Shown: piece after piece, positions 1 through 6,024 of the stretch | How the letters are laid out: the number at the start of each line of letters is the position of its first letter | Position numbering within the stretch: position 1 is the stretch's first letter | Assembly: GCA_003448025.1 (NCBI GenBank) | Contig: DLXL01000269.1 | Coordinates: forward strand, 10,742 to 21,369 | Source of the DNA: Saprospirales bacterium | Lineage (GTDB): Bacteria; Bacteroidota; Bacteroidia; Chitinophagales; Saprospiraceae | Length of the DNA stretch: 10,628 nucleotides | Reading direction: 5' to 3' | Program-made: the position numbers and the translations under genes | Notes under the pieces: model-generated | Database searches by the model: none | What the model saw: only the letters and a program-made list of their open reading frames with translations | Told to the model about the DNA's origin: nothing

Positions 1-1
1 G

Positions 2-3000
2 GATTACAACAACGCAACAGACCCCAATCACCAGGCACTGCAGTTCCCGATGGATTGTGCCATTTGTCACAACGAAACAGCCTGGGAACCTTCCATTTTT
101 GATCACAACGCCGTTTACCCATTGAACGGAGTGCATGCCGTCATTGCCAATGATTGCAATGCCTGCCACCATGGCAATTACGTCAATACCCCGAATACCT
201 GCTTTGGTTGTCACACCGAGGATTACAACCAGGTGGCCAATCCCAATCACCAGCAGGCTCAATTCCCTACGGATTGCACGATTTGCCATACAGAAACGGC
301 CTGGACACCCACTACTTTTGACCATAACGCCATTTATCCCTTCACGGGCGCTCACATGGCCATAGCCGACGATTGTGTGGCCTGTCACCATGGCAATTAT
401 GTGAATACCCCGAATACCTGTGCGGGCTGTCACACGCCTGATTACAACGCTACTGCTAATCCCAACCACCCGGCACTCGGTATTCCAACAGATTGTGCCC
501 TGTGCCACACCACGGATCCTGGTTGGGCGCCGGCTACTTTCCCGATCCACAACAATTATTATCCGTTAAACGGGGCACATGCCGGAATTGCCAACGATTG
601 CGCCACCTGCCACAACGGAGATTATAACAATACGCCCAATACCTGTAACGGATGCCATAACGCCGATTATCTGGGTACCACCAATCCTGATCACGAGGTT
701 GTACAATTCCCGACCGATTGTGCGCTTTGCCATGGTGAAACCGCCTGGTCGCCTTCTACATTCGATCACAGCAGTATTTATCCATTTACCGGGGCGCACA
801 TAGCCATTGCATCTGACTGTAACGCCTGTCACCAGGGTAATTACAACAATACACCCAATACCTGTGAAGGGTGTCATACACCGGATTACGATGCCAGTCT
901 TAATCCGAATCATGCAGCAATCGGGATACCTGTTACCTGCGCCCTTTGCCACACCACCGATCCGGGTTGGGCGCCGGCCACCTTCCCGATACATAACAAC
1001 TATTATCCGCTAAACGGGGCACACTCGGTGATCGCTGAGGACTGTGTTACCTGTCATAATGGCGACTATAACAATACACCCAATACTTGTGTGGGTTGTC
1101 ACCAGTCTGATTACAACGACACTTCCAATCCGGACCACGAGACGCTGCAATTCCCTACCGATTGTGCACAGTGTCATGGCGAAACGGCCTGGGTGCCAGC
1201 TACCTTTGACCACTCTGCCATATATCCTTTCACCGGGGCACATATAGCTATTGCCAATGATTGTGATGCCTGCCACCATGGCAATTACAACAATACGCCA
1301 AATACTTGCGAAGGTTGCCACACACCGGATTTCAATGCCAGTCTGAATCCGAATCACGTGACATTGGGCATTCCAACGGATTGTGCCATGTGCCATACCA
1401 CCGATCCGGGCTGGGCGCCAGCCACCTTTCCGATACACAACAACTATTATCCGTTAAACGGTGCGCATGCAGGCATTTCCAACGATTGTGCCGTGTGTCA
1501 TAACGGCGATTACAACAATACCCCCAATACCTGTGTGGGGTGCCACCAGGCTGATTACAATAATACCACTAACCCGGATCACGAAGCCGCCCAGTTCCCA
1601 ACCGATTGTGCCATTTGCCACAGCGAAACGGCCTGGGTGCCTTCTACTTTTGACCACAATGCCATTTATCCGTTCACAGGCGCGCACATAGCCATCGCGG
1701 ACGACTGCAATGCTTGTCACCACGGCGATTACAATAACACGCCTAATACTTGTGAAGGTTGCCATACGCCGGATTACAATGCCAGTTTGAACCCGAATCA
1801 CGTGACGCTGGGTATCCCGACAGATTGTGCCATGTGTCATACGACCGATCCTGGCTGGGCGCCGGCCACCTTCCCGATACACAACAACTATTATCCGTTA
1901 AATGGTGCACATGCCGGCATCTCCAACGATTGCGCCGTGTGTCACAACGGGGATTACAATAATACCCCTAATACCTGTGTCGGTTGTCACCAGGCTGATT
2001 ACAACAATACCACTAATCCGGATCACGAAGCAGCCCAGTTCCCCACCGATTGTACGATTTGTCATGGTGAAACGGCCTGGGTCCCTTCCACCTTTGACCA
2101 TACGGCCATCTATCCGTTCACTGGTGCGCATATAGCTATTGCGGACGACTGCAATGCATGCCACCAGGGCAATTATAACAATACGCCTAACACTTGTGAG
2201 GGTTGCCATACACCGGATTATAATGCCAGTCTGAACCCCAACCATGCCACGCTGTCCATTCCAACGGATTGCGCCATGTGCCATACTACCGATGCTGGAT
2301 GGGAACCGGCCACCTTCCCTATACACAACAACTATTGGCCCCTCAATGGCGCACATACGGTGGCTTCCTGCGTGGATTGTCATAACGGGGATTACAACAA
2401 TACACCCACCACCTGTGTTGCCTGTCACCAGGCTGATTACAATGCGGCACTAGATCCCAACCACCAAACCAATAACCTGCCGCTAACCTGCCAGGATTGT
2501 CATAATGAAACAGCCTGGTCGCCGTCAACGTTCGACCACAACAGCGTTTATCCGTTTACAGGTGCGCATATTCCTATTGCGGATGATTGTAATGCCTGTC
2601 ACCAGGGCAATTACAACAATACGCCCAATACCTGTGAAGGCTGTCATATGCCGGATTACAATACCAGTGTGAATCCAAATCACGTCTCATTGTCCATTCC
2701 AACGGATTGCGCCATGTGTCACACTACAGATCCGGATTGGATGCCTGCTACCTTCCCCATTCACGATAATTATTGGCCATTGAATGGGGCACATACAAGT
2801 CTGAATTGTGTGGATTGTCATAACGGAAATTACAATAACACTCCCAATACCTGTAACGGGTGCCACAACGACGATTACATAGCCACCACCAATCCGAACC
2901 ATACACAGGCAGGATTCCCAACCACCTGCCAGGATTGTCATACCGAGGATGCCTGGATTCCATCTTTCTGGGATCACAGTACCTGGCCACTTACCGGGGC

Positions 3001-3409
3001 GCATCTTAATGCGGCCTGTACGGATTGTCACATCAATGGCAATTACAACAACACGCCCAATACCTGTTTTGGTTGCCACGCTTCCGATTACAACAATGCC
3101 AACGATCCGGATCACTCTGCAGCGCAGTTCCCAACCACTTGCGAAGACTGTCATACCACTACTGCCTGGATACCCTCAACCTGGGATCATGATCAACAGT
3201 ATTTCCCCATATTTAGTGGTACCCACAACAATGAATGGGATCAGTGTATAGACTGCCATACGACTCCCGGAAACTTTTTAGTTTTCAGCTGCATAGATTG
3301 TCATGAACACGATGATCCGGTGGATATGGCGGATCACCACCAAGGCGTACCCGGGTATCAATACAATAGCCCCGCCTGCTATAGTTGTCACCCGGACGGA
3401 AATAACTAA
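2..3409 (+). CDS. Giant tandem-repeat multiheme c-type cytochrome, 5' end outside window
   Basis: The frame is open to the left edge. The ATG at 50 is not a start: it sits inside a module where other copies read FPTDC (here FPMDC), and the repeat continues upstream of it. The visible 1,135 residues hold 46 CxxCH heme-attachment sites, about one per 25 residues. Fourteen modules of 71-75 residues each carry three CxxCH plus three further invariant His (in FDH or PIH, in GAH, and in NPNH or NPDH). That ratio fits bis-His ligation of every heme, as in the cytochrome c3/c7 class. A diverged 92-residue end piece has four CxxCH and finishes in CYSCHPDGNN. I see no Lys or Arg in the visible part; Asp, Asn, Thr, Pro and His are abundant. 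The signal peptide must lie upstream. Expected location is the periplasm or cell surface, with heme added by a synthase such as the CcsBA encoded nearby. The partner barrel gene starts seven bases after the stop. Electron transport is secure as a class function; the substrate and the exact location are unknown. Confidence 0.93.
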   Translation, partial: DYNNATDPNHQALQFPMDCAICHNETAWEPSIFDHNAVYPLNGVHAVIANDCNACHHGNYVNTPNTCFGCHTEDYNQVANPNHQQAQFPTDCTICHTETAWTPTTFDHNAIYPFTGAHMAIADDCVACHHGNYVNTPNTCAGCHTPDYNATANPNHPALGIPTDCALCHTTDPGWAPATFPIHNNYYPLNGAHAGIANDCATCHNGDYNNTPNTCNGCHNADYLGTTNPDHEVVQFPTDCALCHGETAWSPSTFDHSSIYPFTGAHIAIASDCNACHQGNYNNTPNTCEGCHTPDYDASLNPNHAAIGIPVTCALCHTTDPGWAPATFPIHNNYYPLNGAHSVIAEDCVTCHNGDYNNTPNTCVGCHQSDYNDTSNPDHETLQFPTDCAQCHGETAWVPATFDHSAIYPFTGAHIAIANDCDACHHGNYNNTPNTCEGCHTPDFNASLNPNHVTLGIPTDCAMCHTTDPGWAPATFPIHNNYYPLNGAHAGISNDCAVCHNGDYNNTPNTCVGCHQADYNNTTNPDHEAAQFPTDCAICHSETAWVPSTFDHNAIYPFTGAHIAIADDCNACHHGDYNNTPNTCEGCHTPDYNASLNPNHVTLGIPTDCAMCHTTDPGWAPATFPIHNNYYPLNGAHAGISNDCAVCHNGDYNNTPNTCVGCHQADYNNTTNPDHEAAQFPTDCTICHGETAWVPSTFDHTAIYPFTGAHIAIADDCNACHQGNYNNTPNTCEGCHTPDYNASLNPNHATLSIPTDCAMCHTTDAGWEPATFPIHNNYWPLNGAHTVASCVDCHNGDYNNTPTTCVACHQADYNAALDPNHQTNNLPLTCQDCHNETAWSPSTFDHNSVYPFTGAHIPIADDCNACHQGNYNNTPNTCEGCHMPDYNTSVNPNHVSLSIPTDCAMCHTTDPDWMPATFPIHDNYWPLNGAHTSLNCVDCHNGNYNNTPNTCNGCHNDDYIATTNPNHTQAGFPTTCQDCHTEDAWIPSFWDHSTWPLTGAHLNAACTDCHINGNYNNTPNTCFGCHASDYNNANDPDHSAAQFPTTCEDCHTTTAWIPSTWDHDQQYFPIFSGTHNNEWDQCIDCHTTPGNFLVFSCIDCHEHDDPVDMADHHQGVPGYQYNSPACYSCHPDGNN
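47..3130 (+). repeat. Tandem triheme module array with 444-bp two-module period
   Basis: Module starts, taken at the Pro before (T/D)C, are at 47, 266, 485, 710, 929, 1154, 1373, 1598, 1817, 2042, 2261, 2480, 2699 and 2918. Two types alternate from 266. Type A (73 residues) has ETAW, a FDH His and CEGCHTPDY. Type B (75 residues) has TTDPGW, a PIHNNYYPLNG segment and CVGCHQADY. An A+B pair is exactly 148 residues, so equivalent points recur every 444 bases from 266 to 2261. The module at 47 is type A, so two A modules stand side by side at the left. Modules from 2261 on lose two residues between the second conserved His and the second heme motif, and diverge further towards the end. The repeat also produces long empty antisense frames at 444-base spacing. 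Confidence 0.93.
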
Positions 3410-3416
3410 GCGTCAT

Positions 3417-5042
3417 ATGAAATACTGGATTTTCATAGTCAGTTTGCTCATGGGGCCAACACTCCTGGTTGGGCAGAATAACCAGACCCTCGAGAAGGGT
3501 ACGGCGAGTTTTGTTTCGTCACAAAACGTCTATGTAAAGTTCAGTGCAACAGAAAATATCAATAAAGGCGATACCCTTTTTATCAAAGAGGCAGATAAGC
3601 TCAAGCCAGCCCTTATCGTAAAAGAAAAATCGTCCAGTTCCTGTGTTTGCAGTTCGCTTTTGCCTGAAAAGGTTAAAATAGGAACGGAGTTTTATGCCAG
3701 GGTTCAGGTAAAAAAAGAGCCGGAAAAGCAAAAGGAGCGCAAGGCAAAGGACCGCCCTGTCGTAAGTCAGGACAGCAGTTTGAAACCACCTCCGGTAGTG
3801 ATCCCGCCACAGCAGGAAGACAAGGACGAAGTAAGCTACAAACAGAAATCGAAGGGGCGCGTTTCCGCTGCCACCTATAGCAGTCTGGCCGGCGCCGAGC
3901 AAACCCACCGCATGCGGTACACCTTTATGTATCAGGGTAATAACCTGCGAAATTCACGATTTTCCACCGAGCAATACATAACCTTCCGGCACACTTCGGG
4001 CGCCTGGAATGAGGTGAAAGAGAATTTTAACAATGCCCTTAAAGTGTATTCTCTGTCCGTGAAGTATGACCTGGGTAAATATTCCAGTATAACCCTGGGC
4101 CGGAAAATCAACCAGCGCATTTCCAGCATGGGCGCTATCGACGGATTGCAGTTTGAGAAAGGAGTGAAGAACTTTATGGTGGGGGCCATCGTGGGCTCAA
4201 GACCGGATTATGCCGATTATCGCCTGAACGTAAACCTGTTTCAGGCCGGGGTATATGTTGGTTACGTTAACCGCAATCCGCAGAGACACCGGGAAACCAC
4301 CTTTGGGGTGATTGAACAGCGCAACCATGCACGTACAGATCGCCGATTTGCCTATTTTCAGCATTCCAATAACCTCACAAAAAGCATGAGCCTGTTCGGC
4401 TCTATGGAAGTCGATATGTATCAGGTGGTAGACAGTGTGGTCACGAACGCCATGCGAATTACCAATATTTTGCTTACACTCCGATACAAGGTGTCTAAAC
4501 AGTTCAGTTTGTCTGGTGGGTACGACAACCGTAGAAACATCATCTATTACGAGTCGTACAAGAGCTATATAGACCAGTTGATTGATGATGAAACCCGGCA
4601 GGGATTGAGACTTGGCGCCACCTATCGAATCAGCAAGCGGATCAACTGGGGAGCGAACACCAGTTGGCGGTTTCAAAAGAGCAATTTAAACCTCTCTAAA
4701 AACCTCAACACCTACCTGAATTTTAATCGTCTGCCCTGGATTCATTCCAGTCTTTCCCTTTCTGTTAACTGGTTGCAGACGACCTATCTGACCAGCAAAA
4801 TGTATGGGGCCCGCTTGAACCAGGAGCTCATCCGGGGCAAGTTGAACGGCGAATTGTACTACAGAATGGTAGATTATGATTACGGAAATGAACAAAGCCG
4901 TTTCATGCAGCATATCGCAGGCGCCGACTTGTCGTGGAACATCACCCGCACACTGGGACTTTACCTCTATTATGAAGGAACCTATACCGATTCAAGGGCT
5001 GCTTTTCACAGGGTGAATACCAGAATTATTCAGCGATTTTGA
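3417..5042 (+). CDS. Outer-membrane beta-barrel protein paired with the multiheme cytochrome
   Basis: The product has 541 residues. The ATG at 3417 is chosen because it starts a clean signal peptide (MKYWIFIVSLLMGPTLLVGQ, cut near residue 20); the frame extends further upstream but overlaps the cytochrome gene. Residues 27-96 form a small beta-rich domain, possibly SH3-like, with a CVC pair at 76-78. Residues 97-148 are a charged, Pro-rich linker with a very basic stretch at 97-113. From about 149 to the end there are alternating polar/hydrophobic strands rich in Tyr, Trp and Phe, and the last residue is Phe (IIQRF), the usual mark of a barrel recognised by BamA. About 390 barrel residues would allow roughly 14-18 strands. 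The gene begins seven bases after the cytochrome stop, so the two are almost certainly co-transcribed. I cannot assign a named family. A porin-like sheath or surface anchor for the cytochrome, by analogy with MtrB/PioB-type conduits, is inference. It contains no CxxCH. Confidence 0.85.
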   Translation: MKYWIFIVSLLMGPTLLVGQNNQTLEKGTASFVSSQNVYVKFSATENINKGDTLFIKEADKLKPALIVKEKSSSSCVCSSLLPEKVKIGTEFYARVQVKKEPEKQKERKAKDRPVVSQDSSLKPPPVVIPPQQEDKDEVSYKQKSKGRVSAATYSSLAGAEQTHRMRYTFMYQGNNLRNSRFSTEQYITFRHTSGAWNEVKENFNNALKVYSLSVKYDLGKYSSITLGRKINQRISSMGAIDGLQFEKGVKNFMVGAIVGSRPDYADYRLNVNLFQAGVYVGYVNRNPQRHRETTFGVIEQRNHARTDRRFAYFQHSNNLTKSMSLFGSMEVDMYQVVDSVVTNAMRITNILLTLRYKVSKQFSLSGGYDNRRNIIYYESYKSYIDQLIDDETRQGLRLGATYRISKRINWGANTSWRFQKSNLNLSKNLNTYLNFNRLPWIHSSLSLSVNWLQTTYLTSKMYGARLNQELIRGKLNGELYYRMVDYDYGNEQSRFMQHIAGADLSWNITRTLGLYLYYEGTYTDSRAAFHRVNTRIIQRF

Positions 5043-5112
5043 CGTTTGTTACCGTATCTGAATGTGATGGGTTTGGCGGTAAAATGCCTGTTGCAATTTG
5101 CGGAAAAGGGTG

Positions 5113-5141
5113 TTGTCATATGGGCACAGTGAGTACATTTG
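5113..5141 (+). promoter_or_regulatory. Bacteroidota-type promoter for the OB-fold lipoprotein gene
   Basis: TTG at 5113-5115 is followed after 18 bases by TACATTTG at 5134-5141, a full match to the TAnnTTTG -7 element known from Bacteroidota housekeeping promoters. The spacing is in the accepted range. Transcription would start near 5147-5149, about 20 bases before the ATG at 5167. This suggests the lipoprotein can be transcribed independently of the cytochrome-barrel operon. The rest of the 124-base gap (5043-5166) shows only a weak TTACCG...CGGTAA inverted repeat (5049-5082), with no clear terminator. Confidence 0.6.
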
Positions 5142-5166
5142 AGCGTCTGACTAACAACTAAATACA

Positions 5167-5934
5167 ATGAAGCCTTACACGAAAGTCGTTTTGTTTTCCT
5201 GGATCCTGCTGAGCCTTTCTGCCTGCGATTCCAAACCCAGAGTTATTGAAGCAGAGGGAGCAGATGCACAAAATGCCCCCATATTTAAGGATGTCCAGCA
5301 CAACCATGGTGAAGCTGCACCGGCGCAGGAGGCGGATGGGAAGGAACACAAAGTGGTAGTAGCCGAAACCTTGCATACGGATAAGTATACCTACCTCCGG
5401 GTAAAAGAGGAGGAGGAAGAGTATTGGATCGCCATTACCAAAAGAGAGGTCAAAGTGGGAAGTACCTGCTATTACCGTGGTGGATTACTGAAGAAAAACT
5501 TCCAAAGCAAGGAATTCAACCGTGTATTTGAAACGGTATACCTCGTAGGCGATTTCAGGGAGGAGAATGAAGGCGCGTCTGCCGCCAGGGGGGGAGGCAT
5601 TCCGGCAGGCTCGGAAGCTTTGGAACCGCCGAAAAATGTACAACGCGCTCCCGGAGCGATCAAGATTTCCGATCTGGTGGCCAATGCGGCTAAATACAAT
5701 GGCAAGACGGTAAAGATCACCGGCAAATGCGTCAAGATCAACCCAATGATCATGGGCAGAAACTGGCTCCATATTCAGGATGGATCCGGCAAAAACCTGG
5801 ACCTAACCGTTACGACTACCGAAATGGTACAGCTTGGCGCTATAGTAACACTGGAAGGGGTATGGGCTACCAACAAGGATTTTGGCGCCGGCTACAAGTA
5901 CGATTACATTCTGGAGGCTGCCGTACTCAAATAG
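5167..5934 (+). CDS. Lipoprotein with two OB-like domains
   Basis: The product has 255 residues. A short N-terminus with a hydrophobic core and the lipobox LSAC (Cys20) marks a lipoprotein. Asp follows the Cys, and I see no Lys-Glu/Asp-rich surface-export signal after it, so a periplasm-facing anchor is likelier than surface display. A flexible stretch (21-60) includes a HNH at 45-47. Residues 61-130 form a first beta-rich domain (YTYLRV, EYWIAI, VKVGSTCYYRGG). Residues 165-254 form a second domain of OB-fold type (YNGKTVKITGK, MGRNWLHIQDGSG, LTVTT, VTLEG, DFGAGYKYD). A Gly/Pro-rich linker joins them. There is no CxxCH; single Cys at 101 and 188. OB proteins of this secreted class occur beside respiratory and cytochrome genes, but their role is poorly defined; a chaperone or assembly factor is only a guess. 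The gene has its own promoter and ends 14 bases before a strong hairpin. Confidence 0.82.
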   Translation: MKPYTKVVLFSWILLSLSACDSKPRVIEAEGADAQNAPIFKDVQHNHGEAAPAQEADGKEHKVVVAETLHTDKYTYLRVKEEEEEYWIAITKREVKVGSTCYYRGGLLKKNFQSKEFNRVFETVYLVGDFREENEGASAARGGGIPAGSEALEPPKNVQRAPGAIKISDLVANAAKYNGKTVKITGKCVKINPMIMGRNWLHIQDGSGKNLDLTVTTTEMVQLGAIVTLEGVWATNKDFGAGYKYDYILEAAVLK

Positions 5935-5947
5935 AGGAGGTAATACG

Positions 5948-6013
5948 TTTTCACGATCAAACAAAAGAGGCTCGGAGCGTACGCTTCGAGCCTCTCTTGT
6001 TTGATCGTGAAAA
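5948..6013. terminator. 66-nt near-perfect palindrome, likely bidirectional terminator
   Basis: Two 31-base arms (5948-5978 and 5983-6013) flank a GTAC loop. They pair throughout except for one A-C mismatch and one G-U wobble. It lies between the stops of two convergent genes, 14 bases after the lipoprotein stop and 12 bases from the ccsBA stop. The GC-rich inner stem (AGAGGCTCG with CGAGCCTCT) has an A-rich run before it and a T-rich run after it on both strands, as expected for a factor-independent terminator serving both directions. The outermost bases (TTTTCACGATC and its complement) extend the stem beyond usual terminator length. Confidence 0.8.
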
Positions 6014-6024
6014 TGGATGGCAGC

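Noticed and set aside
50..52. ATG as the start of the multiheme cytochrome
   Set aside because: It falls inside a repeat module (FPMDC where others have FPTDC), and the repeat pattern continues in frame to the left edge.
566..2428. Series of minus-strand open frames of about 142 codons at 444-base spacing
   Set aside because: They mirror the repeat on the opposite strand, show no recognisable protein features and are explained by the base pattern of the cytochrome modules.
47..3130. CRISPR-like or transposon origin of the regular 444-base repeats
   Set aside because: The repeats are long, contiguous, in frame and encode heme modules, with no spacers, terminal inverted repeats or transposase.
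3303..3416. Upstream extension of the barrel gene to an ATG at 3303
   Set aside because: It would overlap the cytochrome C-terminus by about 100 bases and bury the clear signal peptide that begins at 3417.
5049..5082. TTACCG...CGGTAA inverted repeat after the barrel gene
   Set aside because: The stem is only six bases with a 22-base loop and no T-run, so it is too weak to call a terminator.
5935..5941. Strong Shine-Dalgarno-like AGGAGGT after the lipoprotein stop
   Set aside because: No start codon lies at a suitable distance, the long palindrome follows directly, and this group rarely relies on such sites.
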